Assembly: GCF_964019385.1 (NCBI RefSeq)
Contig: NC_088643.1
Coordinates: 8,017,052-8,081,051 of the forward strand
DNA from: Sycon ciliatum
Lineage: Eukaryota; Porifera; Calcarea; Leucosolenida; Sycettidae
Direction: 5' to 3'
Length of the DNA: 64,000 bases
How positions within the stretch are numbered: position 1 is the first letter of the stretch; each line of letters starts with the position of its first letter. Both the position numbers and the translations under genes were made by a program. The notes under the pieces were generated by a model. The model had not been told where the DNA came from. It was given only the letters and a program-made list of their open reading frames with translations, and did no database searches. This document shows positions 1 through 10,320 of the stretch, piece after piece.

Positions 1-189
1 TCCAAGTTGGAAGGCTGTCGGTTAGCGCTACGGAGATGTGTTGAAGCTAGGTGTCAGGACGTCGAATGTCTCAGTACTCTGTCAGTTTTGTGCCTAGTTG
101 TTGCACTTTCTGACTGTATCTAGTTACGGTGGTGGAGAGTTACTCATAACTCGCTTCCATAATATGTCCTTTTCCTTTCTACTTAAATA

Positions 190-590
190 AATTTCTGTTT
201 TATTTATTTATTATGGATTCCCCAAAGGCCGAGGCCTAAGTCGAGGGGGTCTCCGTTCATGGCTTACGGGGAATATATCTGCAAAATTATAACATTATAG
301 ATTGAGAAGAGGAAGGGTTATAACAAATGCGTACTGTAGAAATCAGCCATAACATTCGTTACTATGTTACAGAAACTCTGAAAGGAATTAAACCAGTGGG
401 TTCAAAGCGTGTGTTGGCAAAGATGGTACGAACGCGAGACACAAAGCAATGACTATTTTGGGTGATTCTAATGTCAGTGGGGAGAGAATTCCAGGTGACA
501 GCGGTAACAAAGAGGAATTGATGGTTGCAAAGTTTGCCCAGCAGCGTAGTATCACTTTCGCTCATAAAATCTAAAATATGGTGGAAACAG
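190..590 (-). mobile_element. 3' fragment of a CR1/Jockey-like non-LTR retrotransposon
   Basis: The minus strand encodes a short frame at 362-565 with the segment FVTAVTWNSLPTDIRITQNS. The pattern W-N-S-L-P-x-x-I-R is typical of the extreme C-terminus of CR1/Jockey-type reverse transcriptase polyproteins. Downstream on the minus strand the sequence becomes AT-rich with AATAAATAAA-like runs near 190-215, consistent with a 3' end. No reverse transcriptase core is present, so this is a 5'-truncated dead copy. It is duplicated at 21236-21636. Confidence 0.6.
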
Positions 591-611
591 AGCTGTATGG
601 AGTTGATTTTA

Positions 612-747
612 TTCCCGTAGCTATGCAGAAGACGTTACTTCAGTAACGTCTGGCGCTAGCCAGGGTCAACACAGCTTTAATTCCCGTAGCTATGCAGAAG
701 ACGTTACTTCAGTAACGTCTGGCGCTAGCCAGGGTCCACACAGCTTT
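612..747 (+). repeat. Two tandem 68-base units, each with two hairpins
   Basis: The unit begins TTCCCGTAGCTATGCAG and occurs at 612-679 and 680-747. A third copy is at 1932-1999 and a diverged one near 1798-1865. Each unit contains a perfect 9-base stem (AGACGTTAC, loop TTCA, GTAACGTCT) followed directly by a second small stem (TGGC, GCTA, GCCA). The copies are nearly identical, including the loops. I do not recognise the family. Confidence 0.85.
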
Positions 748-755
748 AATTTGGT

Positions 756-804
756 GTTTGTTTGTTTGTTTGTTTGTTTGTTTGTTTGTTTGTTTGTTTG
801 TTTG
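756..804 (+). repeat. (TTTG)n microsatellite, left copy
   Basis: An uninterrupted TTTG tract of about 12 units. The right copy at 21802-21854 is one unit longer. Such length differences are the main distinction between the two large copies. Confidence 0.95.
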
Positions 805-1250
805 TGTCACGCCTGGCGCTATCCCGTATCTGTCCCGTACCGTACCGTACCGTACCAGCCAAGACAGCTGGCCACAATATATTTTGGTTTGTTTTTGCCA
901 TCGGCATGCCTGACGCTATCCCGTACCTGTCCCGTACCATCAAGAATACGGTACAATCAAGAGAATGAGTATATATGCGGAGTGTATCGGGGGAATGCAT
1001 TCAGTGCAGTAACATTTTGTGAGGATTTGTGTGCGAGGCCGAGATCCCACTAGCAGGCTGGCTGGGCCGCCTGTCGACCAGCCCGGGAATCGCATGTAGG
1101 CCGATAGCATAATAATTATAACGTATAGCAGGGAGTCGTATTATGTAAACGACTCCGTGCTGTCTAGGGAGATTTTCTTGAAAGAAATACGAAGTAGGGA
1201 GATGAAGAAATGCAATTAGAATGGACGTTAGTTGCCGAATATGTGACATG

Positions 1251-1556
1251 ATGCGTCAGCTAAAACAACCTTTGGAAGAGAGATCCCGTCGTCTCCAAAA
1301 TAATCCTGAACGGGCGAGTCAGCGCCAGTCACAGGAAACGTCGGAAGAGAGATCCCGTCGACTCCAGAACGTCCGTGATCGGCAGAGTCAGCGCCGGTAA
1401 CAGGAAACGTCGGAAGAGAGATCCCGTCGACTCCAGAACATTCGTGATAGGCAGAGTCAGCCCCGGTCACAGGAAACGGCAGGACAGACATCGCGTCGAA
1501 TCCAGAACGCCCGTGATCGGCAGAGTCAGCGCCGGTCACTAGGGGTGTGTGGATAA
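1251..1556 (+). pseudogene. Fragment with 23-residue basic repeats, possibly from a Helitron-type transposon protein
   Basis: Four 69-base direct repeats start at 1274, 1343, 1412 and 1481. Sixty-nine bases is 23 codons, so the repeat is in frame with itself. On the plus strand one frame runs from ATG at 1251 to TAA at 1554 with a single internal TAA at 1398. It reads as repeats of the type ETSEERSRRLQN followed by R-D-R-Q-S-Q-R-R. Highly charged E-T-x-E-x-R-x-x-R-L repeats of this kind are, from memory, common in N-terminal parts of animal Helitron and related transposon proteins. The minus strand is also open here, but its composition looks like the shadow of the charged plus-strand repeat. 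No helicase or Rep motif follows, so this is a fragment at best. Confidence 0.4.
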
Positions 1557-1931
1557 TGCTCGAAAAGGTGGCAGATTCTGCTCGAAAAGCAGTGAAATTG
1601 GCAGAACCATACAAACCTATGGCGGGCAATTCCTCGAATTCTGCTCCATTTCTTTATCCACATACCAAACATGCAGGAAACTTACCAAAAAAGTACCGAA
1701 TTTGCCAATTTTTCTGCCGGCATTATCCGCATACGCCTACCGTTCACAGGAAACGTAACAAAAAATTATAAATTATAAATATACAAAAAATATTAACGCC
1801 GTAGTAGTGCAACAGACGCTACTTCAGTATCGTTTGGCGCTAGCCAGGGTTCACACGGCTTTGGCACGTCACATGCATGATGAGCAAGCAAAAAAGCATA
1901 GCGTAGGGCCCTGAGCTTCCAAGCTCTCTCG

Positions 1932-1999
1932 TTCCCGTAGCTATGCAGAAGACGTTACTTCAGTAACGTCTGGCGCTAGCCAGGGTCCACACAGCTTTG
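1932..1999 (+). repeat. Third 68-base double-hairpin unit
   Basis: Same unit as at 612-747, again directly followed by TTTG-rich sequence. This suggests a fixed composite of hairpin unit plus TTTG tract plus GTCACGCCTGGCGCTATC, repeated at about 740-830 and 1990-2060. A further copy without the hairpin starts at about 2938. Confidence 0.8.
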
Positions 2000-2079
2000 A
2001 TTTGGTATTTGTTTGTTTGTGTGTTTGTTTGTTTGTTTGTGTCACGCCTGGCGCTATCCCGTATCTGACGGCAAAAAAT

Positions 2080-2867
2080 CATAGGGATGTTATAAATTTT
2101 TCAATTCTCCTATTTTTTTTTTCAGGCATATCCTGGGATTCGAACCCGCACTATCGCCCTACATGCATTCCCCCATACACTTCGCATTCATACCCATTCA
2201 TCCAAGTTGCTTCACGTTATGATCTTGCGTTTGAAAGCCGTATTTGAATATTGCGGGCAGCTGTATGTGGCCAGCGGTGTTTGATGGTACGGTACGGGAG
2301 ACGGTGTCGTATTACCCTCGATCGTACCTGTCCCGTACCTATCCCTACCGTACCGTACCAGCAAAGACGGCTGGCCACAATGCATATTCAAATAGGGCTT
2401 TCAAATGCAAGATCATTATGTGAAGCAACTTGGAAGAATTAGTATGTATGCGAAGTGTATCGGGGGATGCATGCAGGGCGCGATAGTGCGGGTTCGAATC
2501 CCAGGTTATGTCTTAAAGAAAAAGGAATTTTTTAAAGACCGGGGATGCATGCAGGGCGCGATAGTGCGGGTTTGAATCCCAGGTTATGTCTTTAAAAAAA
2601 GGAATTTTTTAAAGACCGGGGGATGCATGCAGGGCGCGATAGTGCGGGTTCGAATCCCAGGTTATGTCTTTTAACAAAAAGGAATTTTTCAAAGACCGGG
2701 GGATGCATGCAGGGCGCGATAGTGCGGGTTCGAACCCCAGGTTATGTCTTAAAAAAGAATTTTTCAAAGACCGGGGGATGCATGCAGGGCGCGATAGTGC
2801 GGGTTCGAATCCCAGGTTATGTTTTTACAAAAAACGAATTTTTTAAAGAATTTATAACATCCCTATG
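2080..2867. mobile_element. Foldback element with tRNA-like B boxes in its arms
   Basis: The outer ends are inverted: CATAGGGATGTTATAAATT at 2080 and its complement ending at 2867. Further in, the arms remain complementary. The left arm has GGGATTCGAACCC, CATACACTTCGCATTCATAC and a segment ending TTTGAAAGCC. The right arm carries the reverse complements near 2395-2505. Each arm contains the motif GGTTCGAATCC or its complement, which fits the RNA polymerase III B box of tRNA genes. In the right arm the B-box segment has expanded into five tandem units. No open frame is credible. It could be a foldback transposon that captured a tRNA-derived SINE; I do not recognise a named family. Confidence 0.7.
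2462..2850 (+). repeat. Five tandem ~75-80-base units, each with a tRNA-like B box
   Basis: Each unit begins GGGGATGCATGCAGGGCGCG, contains GTGCGGGTTCGAATCCCAGG and ends with an A-rich spacer such as GGAATTTTTTAAAGACC. The first B box is at about 2491-2501. The units differ by a few bases (one has TTTGAATCC, another TTCGAACCC) and by A-run length. A good A box and a full cloverleaf are not visible, so these are not tRNA genes. Confidence 0.85.
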
Positions 2868-3004
2868 CTTTTGTTTGTCTAGGTCATCAAGGCAAAAAAG
2901 CATAGCGTAGGGCCCTGAGCTTCCAAGCTCTCTCGTTTGGTATTTGTTTGTTTGTGTGTTTGTTTGTGTCACGCCTGGCGCTATCCGTATCTGACGGCAA
3001 AAAA

Positions 3005-3446
3005 GCTTAGGATGTTATAAATTTTTCAATTCTCCTATTTTTTTTTTCAAGAATATCCTGGGATTCGAACCCGCACTATCGCCCTACATGCATTCCCCCA
3101 TACACTTCGCATTCAGACCCATTCTTCCAAGTTGCTTCACGTTATTATCTTGCGTTTGAAAGCCCTATTTGAATATTGGGGGCAGCTAGACGGTGTCGTA
3201 TTACCCTCGATCATACCTGTCCCGTGCCTATCCCCTACCGTACCGTGCCATCAAAGACGGCTGGCCACAATGCATATTCAAATCGGGCTTTCAAATGCAA
3301 GATCACAATGTAAACAACTGGGAAGAATTAGTATGTATGCGAAGTGTATCGGGGGATGCATGCAGGGCGCGCGATAGTGCGGGTTCGAATCCCAGGTTAT
3401 GTCCAAAAAAAAGGATTTTTTTAAAGAATTTATAACATCCCTATGC
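3005..3446. mobile_element. Second, shorter foldback element of the same family
   Basis: It has the same architecture as 2080-2867, with a left end near AGGATGTTATAAATTTTTC and a right end AATTTATAACATCCCTATG. There is one B-box segment per arm (near 3061 and 3380) instead of a tandem expansion. The two elements are separated by the short module GCAAAAAAGCATAGCGTAGG, which also appears at 1889 and 3470. The unexpanded right arm here shows what the basic unit looks like. Confidence 0.7.
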
Positions 3447-3660
3447 TTTTTTTTGTCTAGGTCATCAAGGCAAAAAAGCATAGCGTAGGGCCCTGAGCTT
3501 CCAAGCTCTCTCGTTTGCCAATATTCTTTGGAGAGCGAGTGACGCCGCTCGGTCATGGCTGTCAGCTTCGGCTGGCCCATGGGTAATGTCTTCTTCGCCA
3601 GGAAACAGGCAAGCTTGTGGAAGTATTTTGAGTAGTGGAGCAAAAGGCCAGGGCTTGTTT

Positions 3661-4450
3661 CGCATTGGTACGTTCAACGTCCGTGGACTTACTTAAATTT
3701 TTTTTAAATCAACTTATTTCAGACCTCAATAAATACAGAGTTGGACTCTGCTGTCTTCAGAAGACTAAAATCTCCGAAGGCTACAATGGAAATATTGACA
3801 ACTACCCTCTACTGTGTCTCTCGTCGTCGTGTCGACATTATGGACTCGGATTCGTGGTGGAAAAGCAGTTACTGTACCGAATATATAGATATTGGCAGGT
3901 GTCGGACCGTATCGCCGTGCTACAGTTATGGCTCTCCGGGAGAACGCTGTGCTCATTTGTAAATGTCTACGCCCCGACGTCAACACGCGTTGCAGCAGAC
4001 CATTCATGCCTAGACGAGTTCTACAACAGCTTGCTGGAAACAATTCAAAAACTAAGATCTTCATCGCTGCTGTTCCTGATGGGAGACTTCAACGCAAAAC
4101 TTGGGAGACGACCACCCAGTGACTGCCACCCCATATCCCATGCTGGTTCACACTCAAGGGGCCATCGCAACAACAGCGGCTAGACTTTGGCTGATTTCGC
4201 GTCCAGCAATTACCTATTTGCCTGTAACACGGCGTTTCAGCACCGTGCAGAACATATCACCACATGGACAGGCTGGCGCCACAACCCTAGTGGAGGTCCA
4301 CCTTTACCCATTTACAACCAAATAGATTATATCCTTTGCCGTCACAGTGAAAGCTTTGTGGTGACGGATGCCAGATCATACGCCGGGACAAGCTTAGAAA
4401 GCGATCACCGTCTTGTGCTGGCAAACCTCAACCTGACAAAGTTGTACAAG
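3661..4450 (+). pseudogene. Endonuclease (AP-like) domain of the RTE-like element, frameshifted
   Basis: The order of motifs is that of the endonuclease/exonuclease/phosphatase fold used by non-LTR retrotransposons to nick target DNA. R-I-G-T-F-N-V-R-G-L is at 3661-3690, G-L-C-C-L-Q-K-T-K-I with the catalytic-glutamate region after that, then N-V-Y-A-P-T near 3961, M-G-D-F-N-A-K at about 4080, and finally I-D-Y-I-L with S-D-H-R-L-V near 4325-4410. The motifs lie in three frames, with shifts near 3690 and between 4180 and 4190. In place of the usual Q-E-T-K the element has Q-K-T-K, so the catalytic glutamate appears lost. Activity is very unlikely. Confidence 0.8.
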
Positions 4451-6614
4451 AAGCTCAAGAGGCCGCCAGTAGCCATATCCAGCAACGCAAAATTCAATAT
4501 ATCGGAATTTAGTGACCCGACCAAGAAAGCAAAGTACAGAGAGGCTATCAACGAACATCTACAGGACCTCGGCAGAGAGCAGGAAGGTGTCAATGCGGAG
4601 CAACATCTGCAGTATATTGTGAACGCTATGAGTGAGGCAGCAAACACATCGGTGGGCCGCGTCCCTAAAACAAACAAGACGCATAGAAATGGCTTCAGCG
4701 GCGAAATTGAAAAGCTAGCAGCAGAGAAACGCAAACTGCGTCTCGACATTGCGGTGTGCGGAGATGGAACGAAGGTAAAAGAAATGAAAACACGACGCAA
4801 CAGGCTGGCACACCAAATTCGCCGGGAATGCCTCAAGTTAGCATCGACTCGACTGGACGAACGTGTAGCTGAAATAGACCAAATGAAAGACGACGCAAAA
4901 ATGTTCAAAGCAACACGACTACTGCGCCGACAGCAGCAGTCACCAGTTGTGGTTGAAGACTCTGATGGCAAACTCATTGCACAACCTAGTGAATCAGGCG
5001 AAGCATTAAGGCAACGCTTCCGTGCTTTATTCTGTGATCCTGCTCTGGAGTCATCTAGGCTCTTACGGACAGAGGAAGACCTTTAAAACCCTATAAAGCA
5101 GACATCGGTACATGCCGCAGCTAAGCGCTTGAATAATGGCCGAGCTTCGGGACCAGATAGGATACCTGCTGAACTTATCAAATATGGAACACCAGCACTG
5201 TTCTCGAACATTGCCACTACATTCAACAATTCTGCCAAAGACAAATCACTCAAGCTAGGCGATGGGCTACTGATCCCGATACCAAAGCCGGGAAAGAAAA
5301 GAGGTCCTCCTGGAAATGTAAGGCCAGTTACCCTGTTGAACACCCTACGGAAACTTCTTTCATCGGTCATCCTGACGCGGATCAAGCCCGCTATCAACGG
5401 GTACTTGTCACTGAACCAGAGCGGGTTCCGGTCAGGGAGAAGTACTGGAGACGTGGTATACAGCTATCGGTGGTTTGATAACCACCGATAGCTGTATACC
5501 ACGCAAGATGCCTACGGGTTGCGTCGGAGATCTCAATCTTAGGCATTGATATGTCAAAGGCATTTGACACTATATCAAGGGGCAGGCTGATCGATATACT
5601 GTCGTCAGTCATTGATCATGATGAGCTGCACATCATCCAATGCCTTCTGACAGACACCACAATAAAAGTAAAGCTGAATAACATTCTCAGCCAACCATTA
5701 GTCACACATAATGGAACCCCACAAGGTGATTCTCTATCGCCAGTCCTGTTTACTGTCTACCTCGAGGCTGCATTGAGGTTGATTCGAGAGCGACTCTCAC
5801 CACGACCAGCATTGGATATTCAGCTTCAATTGCCCAATGAAACAGCGTATGCGGATGACGTAGACTTCATCAGCACCAGCCTACAATATTTGCATGACAA
5901 TCAACCCATACTATCATCCTCGTTAGCGGAATACAACTTAAAAATGAATGAAGCCAAAACCGAATATACTACAATTAAAAGAGAAAAGGACAGAGTAGAC
6001 GAGCGATGGCGGAATACGGTCAAAATAGGATCGATGCTTGGAGTGGAGGAAGATATCAGTCGGAGAAAACGTCTAGCAACATGTGCCTGACATCAGCTGT
6101 GGGTGATATGGCTGAGAGGTAACCATGCCCGTGAACCCCTTCAGATTAGGTTATACAGCAGCTTTATTCTCCCAATACTTCTTTATAACTGCGGAACATG
6201 GAGCCTGACAGAGACTCAAGAAAAAAACTTGACTTGTTCCACCGCCAGCAGTTACGAGCAGTCATAGGGGTCAAATATCCCCGTATAATACGCAATGAAG
6301 CACTGTACAAGCGCACTGGCTCCAAGCCAATTAGCAGAATCATCCGGTCTGCTAGGTGGAGAATCCTTGGCCACATGCTTCGACTAGACACCTCATCCCC
6401 GGTCCAGCAGGCTATGTCAGCATACTTTAAGCCAGGAAGCTCAGGGTTCCGAGGCCGCCCGAGAACAACCCTCCCGCGATCCATCAACAACGACCTGAAA
6501 AATTCCAGATCCACAATTTCCCTCACATCACACGAGGATCTAGTTGCACTGAGGCAGCTCGCCCAGGATCGTCGAAAGTGGAAGGAACTAATGTGTGCTG
6601 TGTGTAATGGCTGA
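4451..6614 (+). pseudogene. Reverse transcriptase and C-terminal region of the RTE-like element
   Basis: A linker rich in charged residues runs to an in-frame TAA at 5084. The RT follows with R-A-S-G-P-D-R-I-P near 5141, L-I-P-I-P-K-P-G-K, N-Q-S-G-F-R-S-G-R-S-T near 5416, M-S-K-A-F-D near 5551, G-T-P-Q-G-D-S-L-S-P near 5713, and the catalytic Y-A-D-D at about 5847. After another frame break, 6198-6614 carries the C-terminal part with R-W-R-I-L-G-H-M-L-R and G-F-R-G-R-P-R-T, ending close to W-K-E-L. These are the usual landmarks of RTE-like polyproteins. The frame is interrupted by a 52-base palindrome at 5452-5503. Confidence 0.85.
5452..5503. repeat. Perfect 24-base-arm palindrome inside the reverse transcriptase
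   Basis: The left arm starts CGTGGTATACAGCTATCGG and the right arm is its exact complement, separated by the loop TGAT (5476-5479). It lies between the R-S-T-G-D-V-V and M-S-K-A-F-D motifs and breaks the frame. It looks like a local inverted duplication of element sequence rather than a separate insertion. Confidence 0.95.
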
Positions 6615-7445
6615 AGTTATACAATTACACTAGATACCCTTAACAATAATAACGGATACAATTACATTAGTTACTGTAACACACTAGATACTCTAGATAC
6701 TAGATACTCTAACAATTTTATCAACAATTATGATAATTACCACATCAAATGCTGCAGAGACCTATCCAGAATCGGCAATATGCTGGCCCTGGCCTGGAGA
6801 TCTGCAACTACAATCAGCTTCTACTCTGCAACATTAACGGATTAGTCCCCTTTGTCGATTGATGGATCAATCGGTAGATTCGGCTCTGTTTTTCTTTCCT
6901 TTCTTTCTTATTTTGAATTGTATGTTGAACTCATTGGTTTTCTCAAGTTGTATTCTGTATCTCGTTATCGTTATATTTCCCTCTAGCCCTCTCGCTTAGG
7001 ATGAGCTTTCTTTTTTATGGCAGCTTAAGCGAAGGCTATATACCTGCTTTATGCAGGTTGATGCCAACGCGAACAAGCAAAATAATAATAATAATAATAA
7101 TAATATCAACAACTCGGAGTTATGTTACTGGTATGGATGAGGTCGGCCAGAGTTCGCATGGGGTGCATGTAGAACTAATTCATTGTTATCAATAAAATCG
7201 AAAAAAGCGAGGAGACGTTATCGGCGCTACAATTGTTTGTGTCAATACTCGGAGTAGATGAAGCAGCTGAAGCACCAACTAACCCTACGTACAAACTGCA
7301 CCCTGTACACGCCTGTGGGGTCGGCCCCAGAAAAAAACAATGAACTTTATGCTAGTTGTGTGTTTTCTTTGCATTACATTGTTGGTACGTCATTATACAG
7401 TGGCCATTGACATTTTTTTGGATTATTGTTTCTGTACTTTGCAGG

Positions 7446-7859
7446 ATGAGCCGAAGACGCACACATGCAAAGTTGAAGGCAATTGCTCAGCCCTACTATC
7501 CGCCAGTAACTCGAGCTCGAGCAAAAAGGTCTCAGCTTGCAGCAAATATGCTTCCTGAGAAGGAATGTTCTGCAGCATTTGCAAACACTGACCCTGTGTT
7601 GGAGCAGTCAACTGCCGTGACTGAGATTGTAGAGGCTGCAGATCCTGCTGAGGACTTAAGCGTATCACACGATGGAATTGTTGTCCAAGGGAATCATTAT
7701 TGTGTGAAACGCAACAAACTGGACCTGGTTTCTTTCGACGTCTGGCGCTCTGTTCTGCTACAGATGCTGTCCGTTAGAGCCATCATCCGACTGTGTCAAG
7801 CATCACGTCATTTCCACCGATTTTTTATGAACGAGGAAACATTCCGGTTCCTTACAGAG
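7446..7859 (+). CDS. First coding exon of F-box-like gene member A, left copy
   Basis: A frame of 138 codons runs from ATG to the donor GAG/GTGAGC and ends in phase 0. The N-terminal part is basic (M-S-R-R-R-T-H-A-K-L-K-A). The last 40 or so residues contain FDVWRSVLLQMLSVRAIIRL followed by C-Q-A-S-R-H-F. The spacing of hydrophobic residues resembles an F-box (L-x-x-L-S-x-x-x-I-x-x-L-x-x-x-S-x-x-F), which would bind Skp1; this is a pattern match by eye. Just before the ATG, TTTCTGTACTTTGCAG looks like a splice acceptor, so a 5' untranslated exon probably exists upstream. The start is supported by the relative at 14118-14516, which has the same ATG context. The partner second exon of this copy is truncated. 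Confidence 0.7.
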
Positions 7860-8642
7860 GTGAGCGTTTACTTTAGTAGTTGCCAAATATAATTGCGTGT
7901 ACAGTAGTACTAAATTGGGATGTCGAGCGAAAAATTGCACTAGATAGGGCCTGTCGAGGCAGCTCGAATCAGAGTGCTCCATGCAATAACGGGCTGTGCG
8001 GTATAACCAGGGATGTGTTTTCGACCCAGATAAGAGCCAGGCACAAGTGGGGGCGTGTCAAGGCAGATTATTATTATTATTATTATGAAATGACCCAAAG
8101 GCAATGTGCCTATCGAGGGGTTCATTTGATTGAAAGAACAGTAGATGTAGATGTATGTACAAAGAGAAGTAGGGATTGATGAGGAGAGAAATGGGGAAAA
8201 TCAACTGCAAGGTGGCGGAATTCCGTTGATTGCATAAGCATAGTCAGCTGTAAATTTCCTGAGGGCAGCTTTGAACTTATAGAGCGAGGCTTCCGATGTT
8301 AGACTGGGGGGTAAACAGATTGAAGCAGAGTGCTCCATGCACAAATGTGAGGAGCAGTAGATCCAGAGAAGAATGCTCAGGCTAGAGAGGAGCCAGGCAT
8401 TAACAGAAAGTCACCAGGTCATGGACCGTGATTTGTTACTCCCGCCATTTGAGGGTAACAGCGCAACGACTGCTGCATGCCGTGTTGCACGAAATGCACA
8501 ATATTTTACAGCAGTCAGGATTCAGCAGTCAGGGAAGAATGAACTAGGAAAAGTTATTCCTGTACTGACTAGAGAAAGGATGAACGACAAAGACGAGTCA
8601 TGGGGCCGGAATAATCTCCAACCAGAAAACCAACTGCCTACT

Positions 8643-9576
8643 TAGGCCCCGGTCACACATGCACTTTTTTTGGCGGTTCCGCCAAAGCGTAACTTACGCT
8701 TCCGCCGTTGCCTCGGCAACGGCGGAGGCGTAAGTTACGCTTTGGCGGAAAGTTTGGATTTCGCTACGCCAAAAAAATGCGAGCGGAGCCTCCGCTTTCG
8801 CGGATCCGCTTTGGCGGAACCTGCATGGTGATCAGCTTTGCCTTTGGAGTTTGGTGTGCTACTTCTGCACTGAGTTCTGGTGTTGTTTGGTTGCCGTTTG
8901 GTATTCAGTTTTCATATTGTTCTTCTTTGCCAATGAACTGTACGTTCTGGAGATCTCGCAAACAATACTGCATCGTTATGAGTGGATAATTGGTGAGGGA
9001 ATCCGCCTCCCAACTCATTGGCCCCGATCGCGGACGATCTCCAACTCTCTCCTTCTCTCTACAAGCAATACGTCCACCAGAGTATGCAACACTAGGACTG
9101 CAACCAGGGAGTAGTAGAGTACTCTGCCACACCTTCACTGCAACTGCAGGCATCCACGCAGTTGCTGGGTCGATGATGGATCATGGAGGAGGCAACGACA
9201 CCCTGCTATAAAACTATTTGAATTTGATATTGATGTAAACTAAACTAGTAATATTCTAATACACCTGTACTGGGCCGCAGTGAATGCGCCCCAAATCCAC
9301 GAGTGTACTTGGCAGGAGACATTCAGCAGCCTGTCAGCGATCCACGATAGCTCTACTTGTACAAGCGAAGGTCGCTTCAACTCGGACAAGAACATCTAAA
9401 ATTTCATAGGACGTGCTGCATTTGCATTCTCTCCGCCAAAGCGGAGCGTTGAGGAGCAGAGTAGTCTACATGTATGTGTGACCGCTGCATCGTGTGGTCC
9501 GCCAAAGCGGCTGCGATAGTTCCGCTTTCCGCCTCCGCAAAAGCGGTGCAAGCTTTTCATGTGTGACCGCGGCCTA
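8643..9576. mobile_element. Non-autonomous TIR element with a strong hairpin, left copy
   Basis: The ends are inverted: TAGGCCCCGGTCACACATG at 8643 and its complement, with one difference, ending at 9576. Next to the left end is a near-perfect hairpin (8677-8750) with 36-base arms, one mismatch and a 2-base loop, built from TTCCGCCAAAGCG-type words. Related GCCAAAGCGG words recur near the right end. The 934-base interior has no transposase-like frame. No clear target-site duplication is seen, so the superfamily is left open. Confidence 0.75.
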
Positions 9577-10320
9577 AAAGGAGAGAAGATGTACAAGTAG
9601 AAGCCAAATTTCACCAAAACCAATTTTCTTTGATAGTGCGGTTTCGTGATGTCCACAACTTTTATCAGTAATCATTTGATAGGCCCTATTTAATAATACC
9701 TCAATGGCACCGTTTAAAACGTTACTGATGTACGTCAAGTACAAGACACTTTCCGATTGATATCCGAATTGTTTTTCACTAAACAAATTAGTAACGAAAA
9801 GATCAAAGTAGCGTAGTACCCGGTTTGGGAGGCTCGACTTGATTTAATTGTTCAGTCAGATTTCATCCCTGTGTACTGGGGATGGGTGGAGCGACAAAGG
9901 TTAATATTTCGAATATATATGTAGGACGCAGTATAGAGTCCATGCACTATATGATGTCCAGCACCCTATATAGAGTCCATTGGTCCAAAATCCACTATAC
10001 AGAGTCCAGGAGTCCACTCAGTTTTTATCAGCTTCATCCTGCCGCGCAATCCCCTATAAGGAGTACACTTTTTCTACGAGTCCCCTATTCACAGTCCAGA
10101 AGTCCAGTTTATCCAGTCACACCGTCCTGTGTGTTGTGCCCGAAAGAGAACAAACACATTTTTAGTTTTGCTTGCCTCGTGGCAGCGCATTCCTTTCTTC
10201 ACTTCAGCCATGGCTGCCAGTTCTGCTGTGCAGTTGCTGACAGTAATCTGTCTCGAGGTAACCAAGGAGGATAAGGAGACGTTCAAAATCAAATCTGGAA
10301 AGCGTCTTGTGATTCTCTGA

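Larger units (their letters stand above)
3518..7105 (+). mobile_element. RTE-like non-LTR retrotransposon, near full length but dead
   Basis: The element encodes an apurinic-type endonuclease followed by a reverse transcriptase on the plus strand and ends in an (AAT)n tail at 7081-7105. A trinucleotide 3' tail and a single EN-RT polyprotein fit the RTE-like group. The 5' boundary is put where the short module ending CTCTCGTTT stops. The reading frame is broken at about 3690, 4180, 5084, 5452-5503 and 6060-6200, so no intact polyprotein can be made. The untranslated part from 6615 to 7080 has no coding signal. The second copy at 24570-28155 carries the same breaks. Confidence 0.85.

Noticed and set aside
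1228..1629. Minus-strand 133-codon protein with TGADSADHGRSG-type repeats
   Set aside because: The 69-base period keeps both strands open. The plus strand gives a recognisable charged repeat, and the minus-strand product looks like its shadow.
2462..2850. Cluster of five tRNA genes
   Set aside because: Each unit has a good B box, but the T-stem pairs only partly and no A box, anticodon arm or acceptor stem can be folded. These are tRNA-like repeats at most.
2462..2850. CRISPR-like array
   Set aside because: The units are about 75-80 bases, the spacers are A-rich low-complexity sequence rather than unique sequence, and the host is an animal.
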